DNA from: Streptomyces sp. NBC_01571
Lineage (GTDB): Bacteria; Actinomycetota; Actinomycetes; Streptomycetales; Streptomycetaceae
Direction of reading: 5' to 3'
DNA length: 64,000 bases
NCBI RefSeq assembly: GCF_026339875.1
Contig: NZ_JAPEPZ010000001.1
Span: 5,270,001-5,334,000, forward strand
Below, in pieces: positions 17,923 through 27,441 of this stretch (positions are counted from its first letter, which is position 1; each line of letters begins with the position of its first letter). The notes under the pieces were generated by a model. That model made no database searches and was not told where the DNA came from. It worked only from the letters and a program-made list of their open reading frames with translations. A program made the position numbers and the translations under genes.

Positions 17923-18255
17923 CACCGATTCGCAGAAACGATTCGAGCAGGCATCACGGTCCAGCGGACCGCGACCCCGAGCGGGACAGGCCACGGCACC
18001 GGATCGATGGCCGAGCCCGGTCGCGGGGTAATCCTCACCGCGAAGTACGAATGCGGTCCGGTCGAGTTGCCGGTCGTGCCCGACTGCGCGATGCGGCGGC
18101 GGTCGTCCCCGAACTGCCGTCGCTTCCCCAGCGGCGAGTCGATCGCAAGCCAGCCGTCGTGTGCCGGTCCGGCGTCCACCCGCGTGCCGGTCCGGCGCCC
18201 CCGTCCTGTTCACGTCGTACGCCCGGGGGCGCACACTCCCGGGCGGCCGTCGCCT
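17923..18255. other. Intergenic between convergent genes, nothing recognised
   Basis: This stretch separates the HAD phosphatase stop from the histidine kinase stop. I found no RNA gene, strong hairpin or credible small frame. Long open frames here are high-G+C antisense frames of the kinase. Confidence 0.5.
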
Positions 18256-19947
18256 CTACGGCGAGCCGGCCCGGGGAGCGTAGGGCGCCTGCCACACCAC
18301 GGTCGTACCGCCGGCGTTCCCGCCGAGTCCCGGCCCGTACCAACTGTCGCCTCCCAGCGCCTCGGCCCGCCGCCTGAGATTCGTCAGACCGCTGCGCCGG
18401 CCGCGGTGGGGGATGCCGACACCGTCGTCCGCGACACTCAGCCGGACCCCGCGCCGCCCGTCCCGCAGGGTGACGGTCGCGTCGACGACGACATCGATGC
18501 GGGAGGCCCCGGAATGCCGGAAGGCGTTGGAGAGGGCCTCGCGCAGAGCGGCGATGAGATTCCTGGCGGTCAGTTCACCGACGGCCGTGTCCACGGGACC
18601 GACGAAATGGTGAACGGGCCTGAAGCCCATGGGCACGGCGGCCATGTTGATCTCGCGCAGTACGCGGGTACGCAGCCCGGACGGGGCCTCGGCGGGACCC
18701 TGTTGCAACGCGAAGATGGCGGTGCGGATCTCCTGGATGGTGACGTCGAGCTCGTCGACCGCCTTGCCGACGCCCTCCCGCACCTCGGGCACGCCCGAAC
18801 ACCGCTGGGCGCTCTCCAGCATCATCCCGGTCGCGAACAGCCGTTGGATGACGAGATCGTGCAGGTCGCGGGCGATCCGTTCGCGGTCCTCGTAGACCGC
18901 GAGCCGCTCCCGGTCCCGCTGCGCCTCGGCCATCATCAGTGCGAGCGCCGCCTGCGCGGCGAACTGCGCGGCCAGGGTGTGCTCGGCCTCGGTGAACGGG
19001 CGGGCACCCCGTTCCCGGGGAGTGACGAGGGCCCCCAGCAGGCGGCTCTCGCTCTGCAGGGGGAGCATCATCGTCGGACCGTACTCGCGGACGAAATCGG
19101 TGCGGATGCGCGGATCGGTGGCCGCGTCGTCGAGGAACACGGCGTTCCCGCCGAGGAGTTCGGCGACCAGCTCGCTCTCCGGGGGGATGACGAAGCCGAG
19201 CGCCTGGGACGGACGGTCCCTCGCGACCGCGGTGATCTCCAGGCCGCCCTCGTCGGCGGGCAGCAGCACGATCCCGGCCGCCGCGCAGGAGAGCCGGCGC
19301 GCCTGCTCGGCGACGACCTGGAGCGCGTCCTCGGCGTCGCCGCCCGCCAGCAGGGCCGTGGTGACGGCCACCGAACCGTCGATCCAGCGCTCGCGCTGCT
19401 GGGCCGCCTCGTACAGCCGGGCGTTGCCGATCGCGATACCCGCCTCCGCGGCCAGCACCCGGACCATGTCGAGATCGTGGTCGCCGAACGGCTCGCCGTC
19501 GCGTTTCTCGGCCAGATAGAGGTTCCCGAAGATCTCGCCCTGCACGCGGATCGGAACCCCGAGGAAGCTGCGCATCGACGGATGGTGATCAGGGAAGCCG
19601 CACGAGCGACCGTCTTCGTCCAGGTACGTGAGCCGTACCGGGCCCGGGTCGTGGATGAGCGCTCCGAGCAGCCCCCTGTGCCCGTCGGGCAGCCGCCCGA
19701 TCCGCTGGGCGGTCTCCGCGTCGATCCCGTGGTACGCGAAGTCCACGAGCCCCTCGCCGTCCTCCTCGACGACCCCGATCGCCGCATAGCACGCGTCCGT
19801 CAGCGCTGCCGCGGTCTCGCAGATCCGGTCCAGCGTCGCGTGCAGCTCCAGCTCCGCCCCGACCGCCCGCATCGCGTCCAGGAGGCGCGCTACGTCCGGA
19901 CCGCCGTCCGGGTCGGGCGAGGCGGAAGCCTCGGAAGCCACTGCCAT
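18256..19947 (-). CDS. DosS/DevS-like GAF-GAF sensor histidine kinase, orphan
   Basis: A 563-residue cytosolic kinase. Two GAF domains span about residues 25-185 and 200-345. GAF1 contains GFPDHHPSMRSFLGVPIR, with His121/His122 in the region where DosS carries its haem-binding His. The HisKA_3 box ERIARDLHDLVIQRLF places the phosphoacceptor at His363. HATPase_c shows the N-box EALSNAFRHS and the G-box DDGVGIPHRG. No membrane segment and no response regulator gene are adjacent. It lies just downstream of the cytochrome bd operon on the same strand, which suits an oxygen or redox sensor. Haem binding is an inference. Confidence 0.85.
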   Translation of the reverse strand: MAVASEASASPDPDGGPDVARLLDAMRAVGAELELHATLDRICETAAALTDACYAAIGVVEEDGEGLVDFAYHGIDAETAQRIGRLPDGHRGLLGALIHDPGPVRLTYLDEDGRSCGFPDHHPSMRSFLGVPIRVQGEIFGNLYLAEKRDGEPFGDHDLDMVRVLAAEAGIAIGNARLYEAAQQRERWIDGSVAVTTALLAGGDAEDALQVVAEQARRLSCAAAGIVLLPADEGGLEITAVARDRPSQALGFVIPPESELVAELLGGNAVFLDDAATDPRIRTDFVREYGPTMMLPLQSESRLLGALVTPRERGARPFTEAEHTLAAQFAAQAALALMMAEAQRDRERLAVYEDRERIARDLHDLVIQRLFATGMMLESAQRCSGVPEVREGVGKAVDELDVTIQEIRTAIFALQQGPAEAPSGLRTRVLREINMAAVPMGFRPVHHFVGPVDTAVGELTARNLIAALREALSNAFRHSGASRIDVVVDATVTLRDGRRGVRLSVADDGVGIPHRGRRSGLTNLRRRAEALGGDSWYGPGLGGNAGGTTVVWQAPYAPRAGSP

Positions 19948-19973
19948 GCCTTGAGCGTAGTTAGTCGCTTTTA

Positions 19974-22900
19974 CTACCGAAAGTCGGGTACGGAACCCAC
20001 GGCATCGCGGATACCCAGGGGCCCGGCGTCGGACGCACCCCTGCCAGCCGCCGCTCCGGCGAGCAGATCCCCCGCCGCCTCCCGCTCCACCATCTCCCGC
20101 AGCGGACCCTCCACCACGGACAACTCGGCGTACGCGCCCCGCTGCGCCACCCGGCCCCGTGCCAGCACGATCACCTCGTCCACCGCTTCCAGCCCGGCCA
20201 GACGGTGAGTGATCAGCAACGTCGTACGCCCCTCGGTCGCGGCCAGCAGGTCCGCGGTGAGCGCGTCGGCCGTCGGCAGGTCGAGATGTTCCGCGGGCTC
20301 GTCCAGGACGAGGACGGGGAAGTCGGCGAGCAGCGCTCGGGCGAGCGCCAGCCGCTGGCGCTGACCGCCGGACAGCCGCGCCCCGTGCTCGCCGATCAGT
20401 GTGTCGAGTCCGCCGGGCAGCTCGTCCGTCCACTCCAGGAGCCGGGCTCGGGCGAGCGCGTCGCGCAGCTCGGTCTCCGTGGCGTTCTTCCTGGCCAGCA
20501 GCAGGTTCTCCCGCACGCTGCTGTCGAAGAGGTGCGCGTCCTGGGCGCAGAGCCCGACCAGACGGCGTACGTCGTCCCCGTCCATGCCGTACGCGTCGGT
20601 GCCATTCAGCGTGTACGTCCCCGCATCCGCGTCCAGGAAGCGCAGCAGCACCTGTGCCAGCGTGGTCTTGCCGGAGCCGGAGGGGCCCACGACCGCGATC
20701 CTGCGGCCCCGTTCGAGCGTCAGGTCGAGGCCGGCGAGCGCGTCCCGGTCCTGTCCCGGGTGACGGGCCGCGAGTCCGCGCACCCGCAGCGGGAAGGGCG
20801 ACACGGGTGCCGGCCGCGGCTGCTCCGGTTCGCGTACGGGGTCGGGGGCGTCCAGGATCTCGTACACGCGGCCCGCGCTCTCCCGCACCCGCTGCCGGTG
20901 CTGGACGGCGAGCGGCAGCCCCAGAACGGCCTCGAACGCGGCCAGCGGGACGAGGACGACCACGGCCATCGCCACGCCGCTCAGTCGTCCGCTCGCGACC
21001 GCCTGGGCCCCCACGAGGGCGGCCGTGGCGACGGTCAGGCCGGTCGCCAGTGCGGTGAGTCCGTCGCCGAGCGCGGTCGCGGCGGCGGACCGCGAGGCGA
21101 TGCGGGTCAGCACGGTGTCGGCCCGCCGGGCCTCGGCAGTACGGGCGGCCAGCGCGCCCGCGACCGTCAATTCGGCCGTACCCGTGAGGAGATCGGTGAC
21201 GCGGGTCGCCAGGTCGCCGCGGGCGGGGGCCAGTCGCCGTTGCGCGCGGCGCGAGACGGCCCCGGTCACGAGCGGGACGCCGACCCCGGCCGCCAGCAGC
21301 CCGGCCGCGAGGGCGGCTCCGGCCTCGGGCAGCAGCCAGGCGGTGAAGCCGACGGAGGCGGTCGACACCAGGACCGCGGCCCCGGCGGGCAGCAGCCACC
21401 GCAGCCAGTAGTCCTGCAGCGCGTCGACGTCGGCGACGAGCCGCGAGAGCAGATCACCGCGCCGGGTCGTGCGCAGCCCCGCCGGCGCGAGACGCTCCAG
21501 GCGCCGGTAGACGGCGACGCGGGTGTCGGCCAGCATCCGCAGCACCGCGTCGTGCGACACCAGCCGCTCGGCGTAGCGGAAGACGGCCCGGCCGATCCCG
21601 AACGCCCGCGTGGCCGTCACCGCCAGCATCAGATACATGACCGGTGGCTGCTGGGACGCCCGCGAGATGAGCCATCCCGAGGTGGCCATCAGGCCGACGG
21701 CGCTGGCGAGCGCGAGACTGCCGAGCAGGAGCGCGAGCGCGAAACGACCGCTGCGGGGACCGGCCATGGCACGGACCCGGGCGAGGACATCGCCGCGCCC
21801 GCTGGAGACCCCGAGGAACTCCTCCGCGTCGGCCGCGGGCACACCCTCCGGCTCGACCGGCCCGGGCCGCGTCGTGGTCCCGCCGTGCGCGGGACGCGGC
21901 ACCGTGGTGGGCGCCCCGGGCTCCAGCCGCACCACCCGGTCCGCCACTCCCAGCAGCGCGGGCCGGTGCACGACCAGCAGGACCGTCCGCCCGAGGGCAA
22001 GCCTGCGCACCGCCGCCACGACCTCCGCCTCCGTCGTGCCGTCGAGCGAGGCCGTCGGCTCGTCGAGAAGCAGCACCGGCCGGTCCGCGAGGAACGCCCG
22101 TGCCAGGGCGAGGCGTTGGCGCTGCCCGGCGGAGAGGCCGCTGCCGTCCTCACCGAGTACCGTGCGGGCGCCGTCGGGCAGTGCGTCCACGAACTCCAGC
22201 GCCCCCGCGTCGGCCAGCGCCCGCCGTACCGCCGTGTCGTCGGCGTCAGGTCGTGCCAGCCGTACGTTCTCCGCGATCGAGCCCGCGAAGAGGTGCGGAC
22301 GTTGCGGCACCCAGGCCACCCGTGAGCGCCACTCCTCCACGTCGCTTCCAGCGAGATCGGCTCCTCCGACCCGTACCCGGCCCGCGGTGGGTTCCACGAA
22401 TCCGAGCAGGACGTCGAGCAGGGTCGACTTGCCCGCGCCGCTCGGTCCGACGAGTGCCACCGTCTCACCCTGCGCGACCGCGAAGGAGACGTCGGAGACC
22501 GCGTCCCCGGAGCGCCCCGGATAGCGGACCGTCACCGCGTCGAAGCTGATCTCGCCTTCCGGCACGGGAAGCGAACCGCCGGCCGGCAACGGTGTCTCCA
22601 GCACCGAGAAGATCTCCTCGGCCGCGGCGAGCCCCTCGGCGGCGGCGTGGTACTGCGCCCCTACCTGTCGCAGCGGCAGGTAGGCCTCGGGCGCGAGGAC
22701 GAGGATGACGATCCCCACGTACAGATCCATGTCGCCGTGGACGAGCCGCATCCCGATGGTCACGGCGACCAGCGCGACCGAGATCGTGGCGAGCAGTTCC
22801 AGCGCGAAGGAGGACAGGAAGGCGATCTGCAGGGTCCGCATGGTCGCCTGGCGGTACTCGCCGGTGATCCGCCGGATCGACTCGGCCTGGGCCTTGGCCC

Positions 22901-23543
22901 TGCCGAAGACCTTGAGCGTGGGCAGTCCGGCGACCACGTCCAGGAAGTGCCCCGAAAGCCGTGACAGCAGTCGCCACTGACGGTCCATCCGGGACCTCGT
23001 GGCCCATCCGATCAGGGCCATGAAGAGGGGGATGAGCGGAAGGGTGACGACGATGATCGCCGCCGACACCCAGTCTTCGGTGACGATCCGCGCGAGCACC
23101 GCCACGGGCACCACGATCGCGAGGCCCAACTGCGGGAGATAGCGCGAGAAGTAATCGTCCAGCGCGTCCACTCCCCTCGTGGCGAGGGCGACCAGCGACC
23201 CGGTGCGCTGCCCGCCCAGCCATCCGGGACCGAGCGCGGCGGCCCGCTCCAGCAACCGCCCCCGCAGTTCCGATTTGACCGCCGCGCTTGCCCGGTGCGC
23301 GGCGAGTTCGGTGAGCCATGCGACGAGTGCCCGTCCCACGGCGACCGCGACCAGCAGGAGCAGAGGGGTACGAAGTTCCGGAGCCGAGTGACCGTGCTGG
23401 AAGGCGCCGACCACGACTTCGGCGATGAGCATCGCCTGCGCAATGACCAGCGTCGCTCCGACCGCGCCCAGCCCCACGACCGTCAGCAGGAAGACGCGGG
23501 TGGCGCGGGCGTACCGCAGCAGACGCGGGTCGATTGGTTTCAC
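19974..23543 (-). CDS. cydCD: Fused CydDC-type ABC transporter for cytochrome bd assembly
   Basis: About 1189 residues containing two complete ABC half-transporters. The first half has membrane domain about 15-300 and ATPase about 330-540, with GPSGAGKST and LSAGQRQRLALARA. The second has membrane domain about 610-890 and ATPase about 940-1150, with GPSGSGKTT and LSGGQRQRLALARA. CydDC exports reduced thiols needed for cytochrome bd assembly; the fusion is usual in Streptomyces. GTG 23543 (VKPIDPRLLRYARATR) is 10 bases after AAGGG. GTG 23552 would add FHVK-type residues encoded by a parS site and sits too close to that ribosome-binding site. It follows cydB in the operon. Confidence 0.9.
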   Translation of the reverse strand: MKPIDPRLLRYARATRVFLLTVVGLGAVGATLVIAQAMLIAEVVVGAFQHGHSAPELRTPLLLLVAVAVGRALVAWLTELAAHRASAAVKSELRGRLLERAAALGPGWLGGQRTGSLVALATRGVDALDDYFSRYLPQLGLAIVVPVAVLARIVTEDWVSAAIIVVTLPLIPLFMALIGWATRSRMDRQWRLLSRLSGHFLDVVAGLPTLKVFGRAKAQAESIRRITGEYRQATMRTLQIAFLSSFALELLATISVALVAVTIGMRLVHGDMDLYVGIVILVLAPEAYLPLRQVGAQYHAAAEGLAAAEEIFSVLETPLPAGGSLPVPEGEISFDAVTVRYPGRSGDAVSDVSFAVAQGETVALVGPSGAGKSTLLDVLLGFVEPTAGRVRVGGADLAGSDVEEWRSRVAWVPQRPHLFAGSIAENVRLARPDADDTAVRRALADAGALEFVDALPDGARTVLGEDGSGLSAGQRQRLALARAFLADRPVLLLDEPTASLDGTTEAEVVAAVRRLALGRTVLLVVHRPALLGVADRVVRLEPGAPTTVPRPAHGGTTTRPGPVEPEGVPAADAEEFLGVSSGRGDVLARVRAMAGPRSGRFALALLLGSLALASAVGLMATSGWLISRASQQPPVMYLMLAVTATRAFGIGRAVFRYAERLVSHDAVLRMLADTRVAVYRRLERLAPAGLRTTRRGDLLSRLVADVDALQDYWLRWLLPAGAAVLVSTASVGFTAWLLPEAGAALAAGLLAAGVGVPLVTGAVSRRAQRRLAPARGDLATRVTDLLTGTAELTVAGALAARTAEARRADTVLTRIASRSAAATALGDGLTALATGLTVATAALVGAQAVASGRLSGVAMAVVVLVPLAAFEAVLGLPLAVQHRQRVRESAGRVYEILDAPDPVREPEQPRPAPVSPFPLRVRGLAARHPGQDRDALAGLDLTLERGRRIAVVGPSGSGKTTLAQVLLRFLDADAGTYTLNGTDAYGMDGDDVRRLVGLCAQDAHLFDSSVRENLLLARKNATETELRDALARARLLEWTDELPGGLDTLIGEHGARLSGGQRQRLALARALLADFPVLVLDEPAEHLDLPTADALTADLLAATEGRTTLLITHRLAGLEAVDEVIVLARGRVAQRGAYAELSVVEGPLREMVEREAAGDLLAGAAAGRGASDAGPLGIRDAVGSVPDFR

Positions 23544-23550
23544 GTGAAAC
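23537..23550. other. parS site (exact)
   Basis: Exact GTTTCACGTGAAAC, the ParB-binding site of Streptomyces. It overlaps the start region of cydCD. Its centre is 36 bp from the next site. Confidence 0.93.
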
Positions 23551-23572
23551 ACACCCTTGGCTCATCCGGCAT

Positions 23573-23586
23573 GTTTCACGTGAAAC
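23573..23586. other. parS site (exact) inside a 24-bp palindrome
   Basis: Exact GTTTCACGTGAAAC within a perfect palindrome from 23568 to 23591, in the gap between cydB and cydCD. Confidence 0.93.
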
Positions 23587-23603
23587 ATGCCCTTACGTCG
23601 GAT

Positions 23604-24611
23604 TCAGTGCGTGATATCCGCAGCGATGTGATGCGTACCGATTCGCTTGCGGAACACCCAGTAGGTCCAGCCCTGGTAGAGCAGGACGATCGGCGTGGCG
23701 ATCCCGGCGCACCAGGTCATGATCTTCAGCGTGTACGGACTCGACGAGGCGTTCGTGACCGTCAGGCTCCAGTCCTCATTGAGCGAGGACGGCATGACGT
23801 TCGGGAAGAGCGTCAGGAAGAGCATCGCGACAGCGGCCACGATGGTGAGCCCCGACAGGGCGAACGCCCAGCCCTCACGTCCCGCGCGCGCCGCCGCCAG
23901 GGCGGCCACCAGAGCGACCACGGCCACGATCATCGCGACCAGGGACTTTCCGTCGCCGTTGTCCACCTGGGTCCAGCTCAGGAAGGCGAGTGCCAGCACT
24001 GCGGTGACCAGCCCGACCTGGAGGGACAGCCCGCGCGCCCGCTCCCGGATGTCCCCCACGGTCTTGAGCCCGACGAACACGGTCCCGTGGAAGGTGAACA
24101 GTGTCAGGGTGACGAGTCCGCCGAGGATCGCGTAGGGGTTGAGCAGGTCACCGAGACCGCCCACGTACTCGAAGCTCTTGTCGATCTTCACTCCGTGCAC
24201 GATGTTGCCGAAGGCCACGCCCCACAGGAACGCGGGGATCAGCGAGGTCCAGAAGATCGCCGTCTCCCAGTTGCGCTGCCAGTTCTCCTCGGGCCGCTTC
24301 GCGCGGTACTCGAAGGCGACACCGCGCACGATCAGGCAGACCAGGATGAGCAGCAACGGCAGATAGAAGCCGGAGAAGAGCGTGGCGTACCACTCCGGGA
24401 AGGCGGCGAAGGTCGCGCCGCCCGCGGAGAGCAGCCACACCTCGTTGCCGTCCCAGACAGGGCCGATGGTGTTGATGAGGACCCGCTTCTCGGCGCGGCC
24501 GCGGGCCAGCAGTCCGGTGAGGATGCCGACCCCGAAGTCGAAGCCCTCCAGGAAGAAGTAGCCGGTCCACAGGACCGCGATGAGGACGAACCAGACGTCG
24601 TGAAGTTCCAT
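23604..24611 (-). CDS. cydB: Cytochrome bd ubiquinol oxidase subunit II
   Basis: A 335-residue membrane protein with about eight hydrophobic segments. The N-terminus MELHDVWFVLIAVLWTGYFFLEGFDFGVG and the segment GPVWDGNEVWLL are diagnostic of CydB. With CydA it forms the high-affinity terminal oxidase that reduces oxygen to water with quinol electrons. It lies 21 bases after cydA and shares the Rex-controlled promoter upstream of cydA. The cydCD gene follows after a parS-containing gap. Confidence 0.96.
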   Translation of the reverse strand: MELHDVWFVLIAVLWTGYFFLEGFDFGVGILTGLLARGRAEKRVLINTIGPVWDGNEVWLLSAGGATFAAFPEWYATLFSGFYLPLLLILVCLIVRGVAFEYRAKRPEENWQRNWETAIFWTSLIPAFLWGVAFGNIVHGVKIDKSFEYVGGLGDLLNPYAILGGLVTLTLFTFHGTVFVGLKTVGDIRERARGLSLQVGLVTAVLALAFLSWTQVDNGDGKSLVAMIVAVVALVAALAAARAGREGWAFALSGLTIVAAVAMLFLTLFPNVMPSSLNEDWSLTVTNASSSPYTLKIMTWCAGIATPIVLLYQGWTYWVFRKRIGTHHIAADITH

Positions 24612-24632
24612 GACTCAGCAGCTCCCTGGGCC

Positions 24633-26150
24633 CTAGTAGGAGAAGGCCATCGGCTTGTCGGCGTCATGGGAGTCGCCGCCGATCCTGGTGGGCGGGTTGA
24701 GATCGGCCTCGGTGAGCTCGGGCGGCCCCTGCCTGACGTACTTGAGCATCAGCTTCACCTCGATGACGGCGAGGACCGCGTAGATGAGGGTGAACACGAT
24801 CAACGAGGTCAGCACCTCGCCCTGGGAGACTCCCGGCGAGACCGCGTCCCTGGTCCTCAGCAGGCCGTAGACCACCCAGGGCTGACGCCCCGTCTCGGTG
24901 AAGATCCAGCCCCAGGAGATACCGATGAGCGGGAAGATCAGCGTCCACTGGGACAGCCGCCACCACCAGAGGCCCAGCCTCGGTGTCAGCTCCATGTCCT
25001 TGGTGAGCATGAGCTTCGGCACCTCCTCGTCCCCGGTGCGGTGTGCCGGCGCCAGCCAGAGCTTCCGCCTGGTCAGCCAGAGGCCGGCCGTGCACAGGGC
25101 CATCGAGACCCCCCCGAAGCCGATCATCCAGCGGTACGCCCAGTAGGCGGTGGGGATGTTGGGACGGTAGTCGCCGGGTCCGAACTTCTCCTGCTCGGCC
25201 TTGTTGATGTCGTTGATGCCGGGAATCTTGGCGTTGAGGTCGTTCTTCGCGAGGAAGGAGAGGACCCCCGGTATCTCGATGGCGACCGTGTTGTGGCCCT
25301 CGGCGACATCGCCGTATGCGAAGAGCGAGAAGGGCGCGGGCTGCTGCGAGTCCCAGAGGGCTTCAGCGGCCGACATCTTCATCGGCTGCTGCTCGTACAT
25401 CACCTTGCCGAGAGTGTCGGCGCTGACGACGGTGAGGAGCGTGCCGACGAGAGCGGTGACCAGACCGAGCCGCAGCGACATCCGCATGGTGCGGATGTGC
25501 CGCTTCTTGCGGAGGTGGAAGACCGCGATGCCGGTCATGAAGGCGCCGCCGACCAGGATGGAGGCGCTGATGACGTGCCAGAAGTTGACGAGCGCCGTCT
25601 CCTGGAAGAGCACCTTGGGAAAGTCCGTGAGCTCGGCCCTCATCGATCCGTCCGCCTTCTTCACGAGCCGGTAGCCGACCGGATGCTGCATGAAGGAGTT
25701 GGCGGCCATGATGAAGTACGCCGACAGGACGGTGCCTATGGAGACCATCCAGATACAGGCGAGGTGGATCTTCTTCGGCAGCTTGTCCCAGCCGAAGATC
25801 CACAGCCCGATGAAGGTGGACTCGAAGAAGAAGGCGATCAGGGCCTCGAAGGCGAGCGGGGCACCGAAGACGTCGCCGACGAAGCGCGAGTAGTCGGACC
25901 AGTTCATGCCGAACTGGAACTCCTGCACGATGCCGGTGACGACACCCATGGCGATATTGATCAGGAACAGCTTGCCCCAGAACTTGGTCGCCCTGAGGTA
26001 GTGCGCCTTGCCCGTCCGCACCCAGGCGGTCTCCAGGATCGCCGTGAGAGCGGCGAGCGAGATCGTCAGAGGGACGAAGAGGAAGTGGTAGACGGTGGTG
26101 ATGCCGAACTGCCATCGCGCCAGGGTCTCCGGCGCCAGAGCCAATTCCAC
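24633..26150 (-). CDS. cydA: Cytochrome bd ubiquinol oxidase subunit I
   Basis: A 505-residue subunit carrying haems b558, b595 and d. FGITTVYHFLFVPLTI near residue 17 holds the N-terminal haem-ligand His. GRQPWVVYGLLRTRDA near residue 400 is the highly conserved CydA motif. The periplasmic Q-loop between them is of the short type. Length and motifs are normal for the family. First gene of the operon; a Rex operator lies about 85 bases upstream, so expression should rise when the NADH/NAD+ ratio is high. Confidence 0.97.
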   Translation of the reverse strand: MELALAPETLARWQFGITTVYHFLFVPLTISLAALTAILETAWVRTGKAHYLRATKFWGKLFLINIAMGVVTGIVQEFQFGMNWSDYSRFVGDVFGAPLAFEALIAFFFESTFIGLWIFGWDKLPKKIHLACIWMVSIGTVLSAYFIMAANSFMQHPVGYRLVKKADGSMRAELTDFPKVLFQETALVNFWHVISASILVGGAFMTGIAVFHLRKKRHIRTMRMSLRLGLVTALVGTLLTVVSADTLGKVMYEQQPMKMSAAEALWDSQQPAPFSLFAYGDVAEGHNTVAIEIPGVLSFLAKNDLNAKIPGINDINKAEQEKFGPGDYRPNIPTAYWAYRWMIGFGGVSMALCTAGLWLTRRKLWLAPAHRTGDEEVPKLMLTKDMELTPRLGLWWWRLSQWTLIFPLIGISWGWIFTETGRQPWVVYGLLRTRDAVSPGVSQGEVLTSLIVFTLIYAVLAVIEVKLMLKYVRQGPPELTEADLNPPTRIGGDSHDADKPMAFSY

Positions 26151-26233
26151 GTCGTCAGTCTCCTTACGCCGCCTTGCTGCAGCGGCAATTTGCCCCTTTT
26201 GTCACACGCATCACGGGGCAACCGGGACACGCT

Positions 26234-26249
26234 TGTGAACGCGTTCACA
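26234..26249. promoter_or_regulatory. Rex operator upstream of cydA
   Basis: TGTGAACGCGTTCACA is a perfect 16-bp palindrome that matches the Rex consensus TGTGAAC-N2-GTTCACA. Rex of S. coelicolor is established as the redox repressor of the cydABCD operon. A nearby TTCACAAGC half-site follows. Confidence 0.92.
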
Positions 26250-26313
26250 TTCACAAGCAATTATGACGCATGGCTGTTCGAGACGGGACAGGTGGGGGGT
26301 CCCTAAAAGCGGA

Positions 26314-26346
26314 CCGACCGGCTCCCCGCGTACAGGGGCCGGTCGG
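26314..26346. terminator. Terminator hairpin after hisC
   Basis: CCGACCGGcTCCCC pairs with GGGGCCGGTCGG across a 7-base loop. The hairpin starts 18 bases beyond the hisC stop. Confidence 0.75.
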
Positions 26347-26364
26347 AACCTTGATCGGAAGGGC

Positions 26365-27441
26365 CTAGAGCTCCTTGTGGAAGCCCTCGGTCACCTTCAG
26401 GAAGATGTCGTTCGCCTCGGTCTCGCCGATCGTCACGCGCACCCCTTCGCCGGCGAAAGGCCGCACGACGACTCCGGCCTGCTCGCAGACGGCCGCGAAG
26501 TCGAGCGTGCGCTCCCCCAGCCTGAGCCAGACGAAGTTGGCCTGGGTCTCGGGCACCGTCCAGCCCTGGTCCCGGAGCGTCTCGACCACCCGGGCACGCT
26601 CGCCCACCAGTGAGCCGACCCGGCCGAGCAGCTCGTCCTCGGCGCGCAGCGAGGCGACCGCCGCGTCCTGGGCGAGCTGGCTCACGCCGAAGGGAACGGC
26701 CGTCTTGCGCAGTGCCGCCGCCACCGGTTCATGGGCGATCGCGAAGCCGACCCTCAGGCCCGCCAGCCCGTACGCCTTGGAGAAGGTGCGCAGCACACAG
26801 ACGTTGGGCCGGTCACGGTAGATCGCCACACCGTCCGGCACCTCGACGTCACGGATGAACTCGCGGTAGGCCTCGTCCAGGACCACCAGCACGTCGCTGG
26901 GCACCCGGTCGAGGAACCGCTCCAGCTCGGCCCGGCGCACCACGGTGCCGGTCGGGTTGTTCGGGTTGCAGACGAAGATCAGCCGGGTCCTGTCGGTGAT
27001 CGCGTCGGCCATGGCGTCCAGGTCGTGCACCTCGTCCGGCGTCAGCGGCACAGGCACCGAGGTGGCTCCGCTGACCTGCGTGATGATCGGGTACGCCTCG
27101 AAGGACCGCCAGGCGTAGACGACCTCGTCCCCGGGACCACTGGTGGCCTGCAGCAACTGCTGGGCGACCCCGACCGATCCGGTGCCGGTGGCCAGGTGCG
27201 AGAGAGGGACCGCGAAGCGATCCGACAGCTCGTTCATCAGGCCCGTGCACGCCATGTCGGGGTAGCGGTTGAACGAGGCCGCCGCCGCGGTCACGCTCTC
27301 GATGACGCCGGGCAGGGGCGGGTAGGGGTTCTCGTTCGAGGACAGCTTGTACGCCACCGCGCCGGCCGCAGCGGGCTTGCCCGGCTTGTAGGTGGGGATA
27401 CCCTCCAGCTCGGCACGCAGCTTGGGGCTCGTCTCGCTCAC
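26365..27441 (-). CDS. hisC: Histidinol-phosphate aminotransferase family enzyme
   Basis: A 358-residue fold-type I PLP aminotransferase. [14 protein letters not shown] near residue 30 is the HisC substrate region. [12 protein letters not shown] carries the cofactor-stacking Asn, and [15 protein letters not shown] holds the PLP lysine. HisC transaminates imidazole-acetol phosphate with glutamate in histidine synthesis. This copy stands outside any his operon, so it may be a second paralogue (HisC2) or act on aromatic amino acids. GTG 27441 is preceded by GAGGAGG at 6-base spacing. Confidence 0.88.
   Translation of the reverse strand: MSETSPKLRAELEGIPTYKPGKPAAAGAVAYKLSSNENPYPPLPGVIESVTAAAASFNRYPDMACTGLMNELSDRFAVPLSHLATGTGSVGVAQQLLQATSGPGDEVVYAWRSFEAYPIITQVSGATSVPVPLTPDEVHDLDAMADAITDRTRLIFVCNPNNPTGTVVRRAELERFLDRVPSDVLVVLDEAYREFIRDVEVPDGVAIYRDRPNVCVLRTFSKAYGLAGLRVGFAIAHEPVAAALRKTAVPFGVSQLAQDAAVASLRAEDELLGRVGSLVGERARVVETLRDQGWTVPETQANFVWLRLGERTLDFAAVCEQAGVVVRPFAGEGVRVTIGETEANDIFLKVTEGFHKEL

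Noticed and set aside
18007..20208. A 733-codon plus-strand frame opposite the histidine kinase
   Set aside because: The kinase on the minus strand has complete GAF, HisKA_3 and HATPase motifs; the plus frame is compositionally biased and starts without a ribosome-binding site.
23295..26306. A 1003-codon open frame on the plus strand opposite cydAB
   Set aside because: It is the antisense frame of cydA/cydB and cydCD, kept open by high third-position G+C. Its translation is low-complexity Gly/Asp/Arg/His-rich and has no recognisable domain.
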